DNA from: Ferruginibacter sp.
Lineage (GTDB): Bacteria; Bacteroidota; Bacteroidia; Chitinophagales; Chitinophagaceae
Assembly (NCBI GenBank): GCA_019638485.1
Contig: JAHBTP010000001.1
Span: 682,001-746,000 of the forward strand
DNA: 64,000 nt
Reading direction: 5' to 3'
The notes beneath the pieces were generated by a model. The model saw nothing but the letters and a program-made list of their open reading frames with translations. It was not told the origin of the DNA and ran no database searches. Both the position numbers and the translations under genes were made by a program. Positions 37,637 to 47,221 of this stretch are shown in pieces (position 1 is the first letter of the stretch; every line of letters begins with the position of its first letter).

Positions 37637-38875
37637 ATGGCAGACAAAAAACTAACAAGTTATCCTAAGAATAAAATTAATATTCTCTTTTTGGAAAATA
37701 TCAGCACCACATCAACAGAGATTTTTAATGCAGGTGGTTATATGAATGTTAAAATTTTATCCGGGGCATTATCAGAGGCCGAGTTAATAAAGGAAATAAA
37801 AAATGTTCATCTGTTGGGAGTGAGGAGTAAAACCATGGTAACTCGAAAGGTATTTGATGCTGCACCCAAACTTCAGGCTATCGGATGCTTTTGTATAGGC
37901 GTAAATCAAGTAGATATGGAGGCAGCCATCCAACATGGAGTGGCGGTATTTAATGCTCCCTATAGTAATACGCGTAGCGTGGCTGAATTGGTTATTGGAG
38001 CTTCTATTTTTTTGGTGAGAAGAATAATTGACAAAAACATTGCAGCGCATGAAGGCGTTTGGATGAAAGATGCCGGCGGTGCACATGAATTACGTGGTAA
38101 ATCAATAGGAATTATTGGATATGGAAATATAGGGAGCCAGGTGAGTGTATTGGCTGAAGCGCTTGGTATGAAGGTGCTGTTTTATGATGTAGAAACAAAA
38201 TTGCCATTAGGAAACGCCTCTGACAGTAAATCTTTAAAAGAGTTGATTAGAAACAGTGATATTGTTACTTTACATGTTCCTCAATTACCTACTACGAAGA
38301 ATCTGATTAATAAACAAAATCTTACTTGGTTTAAAAAGGGGGCTATTTTAATTAATTATGCCAGAGGTACAGTGGTTGATTTAGATGCATTGAAGGCAGC
38401 ATTGGATGCAGGGCAATTGGGTGGTGCGGCTATTGATGTTTTTCCAAACGAACCTGAACATAACGGCGATCGCTTTGTATGCCAACTTCAGCATTTAAAA
38501 AATGTGCTGCTAACACCTCATATTGGGGGAAGTACAATTGAAGCACAGAGTAATATTGGTCAAAATGTTAGTGCAAAACTTTTTAATTATTTGGAAAAGG
38601 GAGTAAGCACAGGTTCACATTCTGTGCCCGCTTTGGCCCTTCCTCCACAGGAGAATGCCCATAGGATTTTGCATATTCATAAAAATATACCCGGTGTTTT
38701 AAGTGAGGTGAATACCTTGTTGAGCAAGAATAAAATCAATATACTGGGTCAGTATTTAAAGACCAATGATGCTATTGGGTATGTTGTTTTGGATATTAAT
38801 AAAAACCTTGGAAAGAGTGTTGTTGATTTGCTCAAAGACGTTAAAGGAACAATCCGGGTAAGGATGCTTTATTAA
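37637..38875 (+). CDS. serA: D-3-phosphoglycerate dehydrogenase
   Basis: First step of serine synthesis, NAD-dependent. The 412-aa protein has the E. coli-like layout: an N-terminal substrate domain, a nucleotide-binding fold with GIIGYGNIGSQ, the catalytic Arg in NYARGTVVDLDAL, and His in LLTPHIGGSTIEAQ. A C-terminal ACT-type regulatory domain (HKNIPGVLSEVNTLLSKNKI) is expected to bind serine. The length is normal (E. coli 410 aa). No serB or serC is adjacent. Confidence 0.97.
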   Translation: MADKKLTSYPKNKINILFLENISTTSTEIFNAGGYMNVKILSGALSEAELIKEIKNVHLLGVRSKTMVTRKVFDAAPKLQAIGCFCIGVNQVDMEAAIQHGVAVFNAPYSNTRSVAELVIGASIFLVRRIIDKNIAAHEGVWMKDAGGAHELRGKSIGIIGYGNIGSQVSVLAEALGMKVLFYDVETKLPLGNASDSKSLKELIRNSDIVTLHVPQLPTTKNLINKQNLTWFKKGAILINYARGTVVDLDALKAALDAGQLGGAAIDVFPNEPEHNGDRFVCQLQHLKNVLLTPHIGGSTIEAQSNIGQNVSAKLFNYLEKGVSTGSHSVPALALPPQENAHRILHIHKNIPGVLSEVNTLLSKNKINILGQYLKTNDAIGYVVLDINKNLGKSVVDLLKDVKGTIRVRMLY

Positions 38876-38983
38876 GGTTGAACAGTCTTCTTTCCCACAC
38901 TTACTGAAGGATTGTGTATAAACGATTAATAGCATTGTAACCAAATACTGTACATTGCAGAAGCCACTTGCTATTGCAGGGGC

Positions 38984-40987
38984 ATGCTTAATGCGTTTTT
39001 ATTTATGGGCAAAAAAGAAAAGAAAAAAGGTAAATACGGTGAGTATATCGGTATTTTGGAAATTAGCAGAAGTGGAATGGGGTTTGTTGATGTAGAAGGA
39101 TTGGAGCAGGGTATAATGGTAAAGCCACAGGATTTTGGAAAAGCATTTAACGGAGATAAGGTTAAGGTAAGAATTATTCCTCATCGAACAAATGGCCGAA
39201 AACAGGGTGAGGTGGTTCAAGTATTAGAAAGAGAAAATACTCATTTTCTTGGAAGGGTAATCATTAACCATAAAACAGCATTTGTTGCAGTGAATAATGA
39301 AATGATGCCTGATTTTTATATTCCTCAAGGAAGTTTGCAAGGAGCAGTAAACGGAGATAGAGTCCAGATTAAATTTGTAAAATGGGATGAAACAGATAAA
39401 AAGCCACAGGCTGAAATTGTAACAGTTATTAAGGGGAAAAATGATGGTGATCTTTCCATGCAGGAAATTATTATGGAAAATAATTTCTCTATTTCTTTTC
39501 CTCAAAATGTTTTAGAAGCTGCAGAGCGCTTGGATGGTAATATAACAGATGAAGAATTAAAGAAGCGTAGAGATTTTAGGGATGTACTTACTTTTACTAT
39601 TGACCCTGTTGACGCAAAGGATTTTGATGATGCTATTTCATTTAGAAAATTGGAAAGTGGAAATTATGAAATTGGTGTGCATATTGCCGATGTAAGTTAT
39701 TATGTTAAAGAGGGGTCAGAAATAGATCAAGAAGCGTATCAACGAGCAACCAGCGTGTATTTGCCGGATAGAGTAAACCCCATGCTGCCGGAACGACTTT
39801 CAAATTTTCTATGCTCTTTGCGGCCTAATGAGGATAAATACACTTTTTCTGTAGTATTTGAAGTGTCTTCCATGGGTAAAATTAAAAATAGTTGGTTAGG
39901 TAGAACCCTTATCCATAGTAACCATAGGTTCTCTTATGAAGAGGTGCAACAAACTATTGAATCTAAAGTTGGGCTGCATGCTGAAGTGATTTTATTATTG
40001 AATAATATTGCCCAAAGATTAAGGTCTGAGAGGTTTAAGCAGGGTGCTATTAATTTCTCGTCTGAAGAAATAAGATTTAGATTGGATGATTCAGGTAAGC
40101 CTATAGGAATAATTATTAAAGAAAGCAAAGAAGCAAATAAGCTTATTGAAGAGTTTATGTTGTTGGCAAATAGAACGGTAGCTGAATATGTATCAAAGAT
40201 TAAAATAAACAAAGAGCCCATCCCATTCCCATATCGAGTACATGATTCACCTGATGAAGAAAAATTGCAAATGTTTGTAACGTTTGCAAAGAAATTCGGG
40301 TATAAGTTTGATATGCATAACGACCGAGCTATTGTAAACTCCTTTAATAAATTACTAGATGATATTGAGGGGAAGCCGGAACAACGTGTGTTAGAACAAA
40401 TTGGTATTCGCACTATGGCTAAGGCATTTTATTCAACCGAAAATATTGGACATTATGGTTTAGGATTTAATTATTATGCTCACTTTACTTCACCTATTAG
40501 GCGCTATCCGGATGTATTGGTTCATCGAATGCTTCAACAATGTTTGATTAAAAAAGTGAAGCCGGATAGCGAAATGGAGAAAAAGTGTATGCATTGTAGT
40601 GAGCGGGAGAGGGCGGCAATGGAAGCTGAGCGTGCGGGTAATAAGTACAAACAAGTAGAATATATGCAGCAGTATATAGGAGATGAATTTCGAGGTATTA
40701 TTACGGGGGTTGCTCATTTTGGCTTTTGGGTTGAAACCGTAGAACAAAAGTGCGAAGGGTTAGTTAGCCTTGTTGATTTATCTGATTTTGATGATTTTAG
40801 GTATGAGCCTGAAAATTATTCACTCGTTGGATTAAACACCCGCCGTGTGTTTAGAATGGGTGATGAAGTTAATATAAAGGTAGTGGCTGCTGATTTGGAA
40901 AAACGTCAGTTAGATTATGCCTGGGTATCAGGTATAAAAATTAAACCATTGCCTAAACGATTATTGAAAAAGCCTAAAAGGAAATAA
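38984..40987 (+). CDS. rnr: Ribonuclease R
   Basis: Processive 3'-5' exoribonuclease of the RNB family. It has cold-shock-like OB domains (EYIGILEISRSGMGFVDVEG and onward), the RNB catalytic domain with the Asp-rich core TIDPVDAKDFDDAISF, then DRVNPMLPERLSN, YAHFTSPIRRYPDVLVHRML, and a C-terminal S1 domain (IGDEFRGIITGVAHFGFWVE). At 667 aa it lacks the N-terminal winged-helix part of longer RNase R proteins. The start may be ATG 38984 or ATG 39005 (MGKKEKKKG). The polyprenyl synthase gene follows 9 nt after the stop. Confidence 0.95.
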   Translation: MLNAFLFMGKKEKKKGKYGEYIGILEISRSGMGFVDVEGLEQGIMVKPQDFGKAFNGDKVKVRIIPHRTNGRKQGEVVQVLERENTHFLGRVIINHKTAFVAVNNEMMPDFYIPQGSLQGAVNGDRVQIKFVKWDETDKKPQAEIVTVIKGKNDGDLSMQEIIMENNFSISFPQNVLEAAERLDGNITDEELKKRRDFRDVLTFTIDPVDAKDFDDAISFRKLESGNYEIGVHIADVSYYVKEGSEIDQEAYQRATSVYLPDRVNPMLPERLSNFLCSLRPNEDKYTFSVVFEVSSMGKIKNSWLGRTLIHSNHRFSYEEVQQTIESKVGLHAEVILLLNNIAQRLRSERFKQGAINFSSEEIRFRLDDSGKPIGIIIKESKEANKLIEEFMLLANRTVAEYVSKIKINKEPIPFPYRVHDSPDEEKLQMFVTFAKKFGYKFDMHNDRAIVNSFNKLLDDIEGKPEQRVLEQIGIRTMAKAFYSTENIGHYGLGFNYYAHFTSPIRRYPDVLVHRMLQQCLIKKVKPDSEMEKKCMHCSERERAAMEAERAGNKYKQVEYMQQYIGDEFRGIITGVAHFGFWVETVEQKCEGLVSLVDLSDFDDFRYEPENYSLVGLNTRRVFRMGDEVNIKVVAADLEKRQLDYAWVSGIKIKPLPKRLLKKPKRK

Positions 40988-40996
40988 TGTAGCACA

Positions 40997-41962
40997 ATGA
41001 CAAGCTTTTCTACTTTTATTAATTTGTTTGAAGAAAGATTGAAGGAGAATAAATTTCCTAAAAATCCCAAAACACTTTATACCGCCGCAGAACATATTTT
41101 ATCTATTGGTGGCAAGCGTATTCGGCCAGTTTGTGTGCTTATGGCTAATGAGTTATTTGGTGAAATTTTAGAAGATGCTTTTCAAGCTGCATTAGCTATT
41201 GAGCTATTTCACAATTTTTCACTTATTCATGATGATATGATGGATAAGGCACCTTTAAGACGTGGCAAGCCTACGGTGCATGAATTGTATGGAAACGATG
41301 TGGCTTTATTGGCTGGTGATGTAATGCTGGTTAAAGCGTATGAGGCCCTTGCACAAACCCATCAATCCTTCTTACCAGAATTAATGAAATTGTTTAATAA
41401 TACTGCACAACAAGTTTGCGAAGGACAACAATTGGATATGGATTTTGAAAATCGTGATGATGTGGACATGGAAGAATATGAAATGATGATTACTCAAAAG
41501 ACTTCTGTTTTGCTGGGTTGCAGTTTGCAAATGGGTGCAATAATTGGTGGGGCAGGGAAGGGTAATCAAGAGCATTTATACGCATTTGGTAAAAATTTAG
41601 GTATTGCATTTCAGGTTCAGGATGATTACCTTGATGCTTTCGGCAACCCGCAAAAAGTGGGGAAGCAAATTGGTGGAGATATTTTAGCTAATAAGAAAAC
41701 TTTTTTACTTATTCGGGCACTGCAAACGGCCGCTCCCCATCAAAAGCAAAGGTTAGATGAGTTATTAAAGGAAAGAAGTGAAAATAAGGTGGATGAAATG
41801 CTGAATATTTTTAAAGATTGTAAAGTTGAAGAATGGGCAATGGAAGCAAAGGAAAAGTTTTATCAAAAAGCTCTTTTTCATCTTGAGGAAGTAGCCGTTT
41901 TATCTTCCTCTAAAGAAGAACTTCTAAAATTGGCTGCTTTTTTAATGCATCGGGAAAATTAA
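40997..41962 (+). CDS. Polyprenyl diphosphate synthase
   Basis: Chain-elongating trans-isoprenyl synthase (321 aa). Opening GGKRIRPVCVLMANELFG is followed by the first Asp-rich motif DDMMDKAPLRRGKPTVH and the second QDDYLDAFGNPQKVGKQ with Lys-rich GGDILANKKTF. The product length (GGPP or longer, for quinones or carotenoids) cannot be deduced safely. Lies 9 nt after rnr in the same direction, so the two are probably co-transcribed. Confidence 0.93.
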   Translation: MTSFSTFINLFEERLKENKFPKNPKTLYTAAEHILSIGGKRIRPVCVLMANELFGEILEDAFQAALAIELFHNFSLIHDDMMDKAPLRRGKPTVHELYGNDVALLAGDVMLVKAYEALAQTHQSFLPELMKLFNNTAQQVCEGQQLDMDFENRDDVDMEEYEMMITQKTSVLLGCSLQMGAIIGGAGKGNQEHLYAFGKNLGIAFQVQDDYLDAFGNPQKVGKQIGGDILANKKTFLLIRALQTAAPHQKQRLDELLKERSENKVDEMLNIFKDCKVEEWAMEAKEKFYQKALFHLEEVAVLSSSKEELLKLAAFLMHREN

Positions 41963-42026
41963 TTCCTTCTCCAAAATGTAAAGCCATTTATTTTATTTAT
42001 ATATTACAGTATAAACTAAATGCGGC

Positions 42027-43727
42027 ATGAGTAAGTCTGTTTTTCGAAAGAAAAGTATTGAATCAATTGTAAAGGAATATGAAGCCGGTGGCGATGAGTC
42101 TCATAAATTAAGGAAGGTTTTAGGTGTAAAAGATCTTACATTCTTAGGAATAGCAGCAGTAGTGGGTGCGGGTATTTTTTCTACTATAGGTAGTGCTGCT
42201 TTTAACGGAGGGCCGGGTATATCGTTTTTATTTGTTATCACTGCCATTACTTGTGGGTTTTCAGCATTATGCTATGCTGAGTTTGCCAGCAGGGTGCCAG
42301 TATCCGGCAGCGCATATACCTATTCTTATGTAACCTTTGGTGAGCTTATTGCATGGGTTATTGGGTGGGCGCTGATTTTGGAATATGCTATCGGGAATAT
42401 TGTGGTGGCTATTTCGTGGAGTGGGTATTTTAATAATTTACTTGTACATATTTTCAATATCCATCTTCCTGATTGGTTGTTGATAGATCCTAAAACGGCT
42501 ACCAATGCTTTCAATGAATCGGTATTGGCTATGAAGGATCAAGCAGCTCTTACAGCTACTCAAATTAAAAATTATTCTTTTGCAATTGATGCATATAATA
42601 GCGCTCCTGTAATTGGTGGTACAAAAATATTCTTTAACCTTCCGGCACTTATAATAGTTATTTTGGTTACTTGGCTGGCTTATGTAGGAATTAAAGAGAG
42701 TAAGAAATCAGCCAATTTCATGGTTATCTTTAAAATTTCAGTTATCATTTTTGTAATTATTGCAGGTGCATTTTTTGTAGATACAAATAATTGGCGGCCG
42801 TTTTTACCTAACGGTTTCGAAGGCGTTTTAAAAGGTGTATCAGCCGTGTTTTATGCATATATCGGGTTTGATGCAATTTCTACAACTGCAGAAGAATGCA
42901 AAAACCCGCAGAGAGATATGCCTCGAGGAATGATTTATTCATTACTAATATGCACTGTGTTGTATATTTTAATTGCCTTGGTGTTAACCGGGATAGAAAA
43001 TTATTCAAGTTTTAAAAATGTAAACGATCCATTGGCTTTTGTTTTTAAAGAACGAGCTCCTTGGATTGAGAAGATTGTATCTATAAGCGCAGTGGTAGCT
43101 ACGACTTCTGTTTTGTTGGTTTTTCAAATTGGACAGCCGCGGATTTGGATGAGTATGAGTCGTGACGGGTTGTTACCTAAGAGATTTCAAAAGGTTCACC
43201 CCAGGTTCCAAACTCCATCTTTTGCAACTATTATAACCGGAATAATTGTAGGTATTGGTGCGCTGTTTATTGAAAGTGATTTAGTTACAGATCTCACCTC
43301 CATTGGAACATTATTTGCCTTTGTACTCGTATCAGCAGGTGTACTTTTATTACCTCGCTTACCCAAGGAAAAGGGAAGGTTTAGGCTGCCTTATATTAAC
43401 GGGAAATATATCATTCCGTTATTAGTAGTGTTCTTTATCTACTTTATGCGTGATCGAGTTCGCCTGGCATTTGTGAACATTTCGGATGAAGGCTATCAGG
43501 AGATTTTATTCCTTATTTATATAGCCTTAGCTATTTTTATGGCCATTCTTTCTTTTATAAAAAATTATTCCTTCATCCCGGTAATGGGTGTGATGAGTTG
43601 TGCTTATCTATTAATTGAAATTCCGGCTATTAGTTGGAAATGGTTCTTTGTTTGGATGGCAGTAGGATTGACCGTTTATTTTCTTTATGGAATGAAAAAC
43701 AGCCGCTTGGCAAAAGGTTCGAATTAA
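42027..43727 (+). CDS. APC-superfamily amino acid permease (cationic amino acid transporter-like)
   Basis: The 566-aa membrane protein has 12 or more helices. The helix-1 consensus GIAAVVGAGIFSTIG and the helix-2/3 region ALCYAEFASRVPVSGSAYTY are typical of the CAT/YfnA branch of the APC superfamily, proton-linked amino acid uptake. FYAYIGFDAISTTAEECKNP, the conserved middle block, is intact. An additional hydrophilic loop of about 50 residues between helices 3 and 4 (DPKTATNAFNES...) is longer than in the shortest members. Single gene. Confidence 0.92.
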   Translation: MSKSVFRKKSIESIVKEYEAGGDESHKLRKVLGVKDLTFLGIAAVVGAGIFSTIGSAAFNGGPGISFLFVITAITCGFSALCYAEFASRVPVSGSAYTYSYVTFGELIAWVIGWALILEYAIGNIVVAISWSGYFNNLLVHIFNIHLPDWLLIDPKTATNAFNESVLAMKDQAALTATQIKNYSFAIDAYNSAPVIGGTKIFFNLPALIIVILVTWLAYVGIKESKKSANFMVIFKISVIIFVIIAGAFFVDTNNWRPFLPNGFEGVLKGVSAVFYAYIGFDAISTTAEECKNPQRDMPRGMIYSLLICTVLYILIALVLTGIENYSSFKNVNDPLAFVFKERAPWIEKIVSISAVVATTSVLLVFQIGQPRIWMSMSRDGLLPKRFQKVHPRFQTPSFATIITGIIVGIGALFIESDLVTDLTSIGTLFAFVLVSAGVLLLPRLPKEKGRFRLPYINGKYIIPLLVVFFIYFMRDRVRLAFVNISDEGYQEILFLIYIALAIFMAILSFIKNYSFIPVMGVMSCAYLLIEIPAISWKWFFVWMAVGLTVYFLYGMKNSRLAKGSN

Positions 43728-43749
43728 GATAAGCATTCAGCTTCCTTCG

Positions 43750-43757
43750 TACCTTTG
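43750..43757 (+). promoter_or_regulatory. Promoter of the DUF2027-Smr gene, almost touching the ATG
   Basis: TACCTTTG is an exact match ending 4 nt before ATG 43762, which predicts a leaderless transcript. Confidence 0.6.
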
Positions 43758-43761
43758 TATT

Positions 43762-44766
43762 ATGAAATATGAAGTGGGAGATAAGATAATAGTATTACAT
43801 TCTGACGAGGAGGGGATTGTAATTGATATTATTAATGATGAGATGGTAATGATTGAAGTGCGAGGAGTTAGGTTTCCTGCCTATATGGATCAAATTGATT
43901 TTCCTTATTTTAAAATGTTTTCTAAACCCAAGCCTCAACCGGTAAAAAAGGTAATTTATGTGGATGAGGTGCCTCGTGAAAGGGGTTTATCCGAAACAAA
44001 AGAGGATAGTGGTGTTTACCTTGGTTTTTTACCGGTATTTGAAAAAGATGTGTTTGATGATGATGTCATCGAAAAATTGAAGGTTTATATCATAAATCAG
44101 AATAATGAGGATTATTCATTCTTATATAATTTGATATTTTCCGGTATGTCACAGTTTCAATTAAATGGTTTGGTTGCAGGGCATACGCAGTTTTATTTAC
44201 ACGATGTACTGTTTGAAGATTTAAACGATAATCCTCGATTTGAGTTTTCGTTTAACCAAAATAGACCAGTAAAGGGAAAAATTGATCATCTTGAAAAAAC
44301 AGTTAAGATAAAGGCCGGAAAGTTATTTAAAAAGATAGAAGATGTAATTGAAAACCGACAAGCAACCTTTTTGTATGAATTATTTTTGGCATTTCCAGAT
44401 AAGGTATCAGAAGAAAGGTATGATTTAAAGAAGTTGGTAGATAGAGGTATTGCAGTTTATGAGGATAAGAATTGGATAAGCAAACTTCCGGCAGCTAAGG
44501 CAGTAATTGATTTACACATTGATAAACTAACAAGTAGGTCTGATAAGTTTTCTTCGGCCGAAATGCTTGAATTGCAAAAAAATACTTTTGAAAAATATTA
44601 TAATTTAGCGGTTGCGCATAATCTTAAAAAACTTTCTGTTATTCATGGTATTGGAAATGGAAAGTTGGTTCAAATAATTCATGAAGCATTAAGTGCCCGA
44701 AATGAGATAAAATCATTTGAGCGGCAGCATCATAATCCCGGCATTACCGATATTTTTTTTAAATAA
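43762..44766 (+). CDS. DUF2027-Smr domain protein
   Basis: The 334-aa protein has three parts. A short N-terminal Tudor/KOW-like barrel (VGDKIIVLHSDEEGIVIDI, residues 1-50) is followed by a middle DUF2027 beta-domain with YLGFLPVFEKDVFDD, and then a C-terminal Smr domain with VIDLHIDKL (about residue 250) and the nuclease-like loop HGIGNGKLVQIIHEAL. Smr domains in MutS2 and stand-alone proteins nick or cut nucleic acids and can act on collided ribosomes. That role is inferred. This domain order is restricted to Bacteroidota as far as I know. Confidence 0.88.
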   Translation: MKYEVGDKIIVLHSDEEGIVIDIINDEMVMIEVRGVRFPAYMDQIDFPYFKMFSKPKPQPVKKVIYVDEVPRERGLSETKEDSGVYLGFLPVFEKDVFDDDVIEKLKVYIINQNNEDYSFLYNLIFSGMSQFQLNGLVAGHTQFYLHDVLFEDLNDNPRFEFSFNQNRPVKGKIDHLEKTVKIKAGKLFKKIEDVIENRQATFLYELFLAFPDKVSEERYDLKKLVDRGIAVYEDKNWISKLPAAKAVIDLHIDKLTSRSDKFSSAEMLELQKNTFEKYYNLAVAHNLKKLSVIHGIGNGKLVQIIHEALSARNEIKSFERQHHNPGITDIFFK

Positions 44767-44809
44767 TAGGAAACACGAATAAGAAATATTAGAAATTAGC
44801 TTGCTACTA

Positions 44810-46201
44810 CTACATATTAACAGCATTGCCTGCGGTTTTCCATTCTTCCATTCCACCGATAAAGTTCATTACATGCTTAAATCCATTTTTTCGTAAAATG
44901 GAGTATGCCAATGACGAGCGGTCTCCGGCCTGACAATGGACAATGATATCTTTATCCTTACTGATTTTATCTAAATTATCCTCAAGTGTTCCTAAAAAAA
45001 CGTGAGTAGCGTTTTCAATATGGCCATTTGTAAATTCAGAAAATGAGCGCACGTCAACGATTTGGGCTGCCTTAGTGTTCACGGCTTTCTCAAAGGCTTC
45101 TATAGTTAAGGGGGTGTATTGGTCTAATAACAAGCCGGGTGTATTAATGTCTGCAACAAATCCTATTAAATTATCCAGACCTATCCTCATCAGTTTACGC
45201 ATAATGTCATTAATACAAGCAGGATCTGCAATGGCTATAAATGGTTTGTCATATTTTAACATCCATCCACACCAGTTAGAGAATGCGCCATTATTAGGGA
45301 TATTCAGGCTTCCCGGAATGAATCCTTTAGCAAATTCAAATTTACTTCGTGTGTCCAATACCGTTATGCCTTGCTTGTATATAGTTAAAAACTCATCTTT
45401 GCCCAATTGCTTAACTTCCGGAACTTCACAAAGGAGTTTGCGTGGAATCTTATTGAGCCTTTTCATCATGGCAAAATATTTGGGCGGTTCCGGTTGGTTG
45501 TTAAGCAGGGTTGATATAAAATCATTTTCATTGCTACCGAATTGAAATGCCCAATTTCTTTTTAGCTCATATCCTACGGTGGAGCTCGGAACGGCACCCA
45601 GCGCTTTACCGCAAGCAGAACCTGCGCCATGGGCGGGCCATACCTGTAGGAATTGAGGGAGGGTGTTAAATTTTTTTAATGACTGAAACATTTGTTTAGC
45701 TCCTTCTTCTTTTGTGCCTAAGATACCAGCGGCTTTTTCCAATAAATCCGGTCGGCCAATATCACCTACAAAAACAAAATCACCTGTGAAAATCATTACA
45801 GGTTCTGAAGATGCAGGTTTATCGCGAAGAATTAATGAAATACTTTCCGGTGTGTGGCCAGGAGTGTGCATTATGGTAAATGATAAATTCCCAACTTTTA
45901 TTTCATCTCCATCTTTTACGCTAACATGTTCAAATTCGTATTGCCAATCCGGACCTCCTTCATTAGATAAATACATTTTCGCTCCTGTTACTTCTGCCAA
46001 TTCTCTTGAGCCACTCAAAAAATCAGCATGGATATGGGTTTCAGATATATGAGTAATTTGAAGCTTATTTTTAGAAGCAATATCAAGGTAGGTATCAATA
46101 TCACGCTTTGGGTCAATAACCATGGCCTCACCGGTAGCCTGACAGCCAATTACATAACTACCCATTGCAAGACCTTTTTCATAAACATGCTGGAAGAACA
46201 T
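44810..46201 (-). CDS. MBL-fold metallohydrolase with two rhodanese domains (persulfide dioxygenase-like)
   Basis: The 463-aa fusion starts with an ETHE1-like metallo-beta-lactamase domain (residues 1-240). Metal ligands are visible in ETHIHADFLSG (HxHxD), HTPGHTPES, FTGDFVFVGDIGRPDL and VWPAHGAGSACG. The first rhodanese domain (about 265-355) has no catalytic Cys in the usual loop and seems inactive. The second (about 370-460) has Cys in DIIVHCQAGDRSS. Such proteins oxidise glutathione or low-molecular-weight persulfides. With bshB1 present in this genome, bacillithiol is a plausible thiol; that is inference. Divergent from rnpB. Confidence 0.92.
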   Translation of the reverse strand: MFFQHVYEKGLAMGSYVIGCQATGEAMVIDPKRDIDTYLDIASKNKLQITHISETHIHADFLSGSRELAEVTGAKMYLSNEGGPDWQYEFEHVSVKDGDEIKVGNLSFTIMHTPGHTPESISLILRDKPASSEPVMIFTGDFVFVGDIGRPDLLEKAAGILGTKEEGAKQMFQSLKKFNTLPQFLQVWPAHGAGSACGKALGAVPSSTVGYELKRNWAFQFGSNENDFISTLLNNQPEPPKYFAMMKRLNKIPRKLLCEVPEVKQLGKDEFLTIYKQGITVLDTRSKFEFAKGFIPGSLNIPNNGAFSNWCGWMLKYDKPFIAIADPACINDIMRKLMRIGLDNLIGFVADINTPGLLLDQYTPLTIEAFEKAVNTKAAQIVDVRSFSEFTNGHIENATHVFLGTLEDNLDKISKDKDIIVHCQAGDRSSLAYSILRKNGFKHVMNFIGGMEEWKTAGNAVNM

Positions 46202-46344
46202 AGTAAAACTTGTTTTTAATATTAGAAATCGTTTGCTAAGTTAGTAAAAGTCAATTTATTTTTTGGTCAACAGCGCGCCAATATTGTGCACATTTTCCTT
46301 TTGAACGTTATAGCTTTAGTAGTCTTTGGCTTTAACATATTTAG

Positions 46345-46352
46345 TATCTTTG
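46345..46352 (+). promoter_or_regulatory. Promoter of rnpB
   Basis: TATCTTTG is an exact match ending 4 nt before the predicted P1 helix. A TTTG lies 16 nt upstream. Confidence 0.7.
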
Positions 46353-46356
46353 TATA

Positions 46357-46725
46357 GTCTATCAGCCGGTTGTCGTTCTTCATTATTGAAGGAAGGAAAG
46401 TCCGGACAGCACAGGGCAGCACACCGGCTAACAGCCGGCTCTCGTTTTTTGAGAAGAGAAAGTGCCACAGAAAATTACCGTCTGTCGTAGGCAGATAAGG
46501 GTGAAAATGTGAGGTAAGAGCTCACACATTAGGTTGGTAACAATCAAATGGGGCAAACCTTGTGTGCTGAAATGCCATGTAAACCCCAATTTTTTGCTTG
46601 CCCGGCAAAAGTTGTAAACTATTGGGGAGGGTGGGCAGCTCGAACTCAACAGTAATGTTGAGTCAAGATAAATGACAGCCGTTCGCTTTATGCGGATAAC
46701 AGAATCCGGCTTATGGCTGATAGGC
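46357..46725 (+). ncRNA. rnpB: RNase P RNA (bacterial class A)
   Basis: The catalytic RNA of RNase P, which trims tRNA 5' leaders. The ends pair as helix P1: GTCTATCAGCC (46357-46367) with GGCTGATAGGC (46715-46725). The universal 5' core GAAGGAAAGTCCGGAC occurs near 46388, and the matching 3' core ACAGAATCCGGCTTA occurs just before P1 closes, forming helix P4. A T-run follows directly and likely ends transcription. There is no protein-coding frame that makes sense across it. The end coordinates are set by P1 and may be off by a few nucleotides. Confidence 0.95.
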
Positions 46726-46740
46726 ACTTTTTTTATTTTT
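46715..46740 (+). terminator. T-run at the rnpB 3' end
   Basis: The 3' strand of P1 is followed by a long T-rich tract. No separate hairpin is seen, so P1 itself may serve. The NUDIX gene ends shortly after from the other direction. Confidence 0.45.
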
Positions 46741-46762
46741 TCTTTTAAGTGTGCTGTTCTTT

Positions 46763-47221
46763 TTATTGTTTTAACATTCTCGCTACCACTTTGTCAATTG
46801 GTAAGTCAACCGTTAAATCAGAAAAATTGGCCCAGGGAATAAAACGAAATGCAGCAGTTTCGCCGGTAGTGGCATAGGTGCTTAATTGTTCTTCATCATA
46901 ATCAAACGGAATCTTTTTTATGGGCACCTGAATAGGAGCAAGAGGTTTTACCTGATAGTAAATAGAAATAATTTGATGAGAAGGGGTGAACATACTTTGT
47001 ACATAAAAATCAGTTGTATAAATATGTTTGATGATTTCTATCGGTAATTTCATCTCCTCTTTAAATTCTCTTTTCAAACAATCAATTGTTCCTTCACCCC
47101 ATTCCAAACCACCTCCGCAAAATTTGGTGATACGGGTATCATGAATCCACTCATCACTTACCAATACCTCATGGTTGTCGTTAATTAAAATGCCATATAC
47201 GCGTACGTTAAAAATATTCAT
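46763..47221 (-). CDS. NUDIX hydrolase
   Basis: The 152-aa single-domain protein has the Nudix box at about residues 36-58: GGGLEWGEGTIDCLKREFKE then EMKL. The REFKEE core with its metal-binding Glu residues is intact, while the usual Gly after EE is Met. It hydrolyses an unknown nucleoside diphosphate derivative. Its start codon shares a base with the stop of corA (TAATG-type overlap), so the two are coupled; it is the last gene of the cluster nucleoside phosphorylase / dapF / corA / NUDIX. Confidence 0.9.
   Translation of the reverse strand: MNIFNVRVYGILINDNHEVLVSDEWIHDTRITKFCGGGLEWGEGTIDCLKREFKEEMKLPIEIIKHIYTTDFYVQSMFTPSHQIISIYYQVKPLAPIQVPIKKIPFDYDEEQLSTYATTGETAAFRFIPWANFSDLTVDLPIDKVVARMLKQ

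Noticed and set aside
46428..46727. Minus-strand 99-aa frame at 46428-46727
   Set aside because: It lies entirely on the complement of the RNase P RNA, whose helices explain the sequence.
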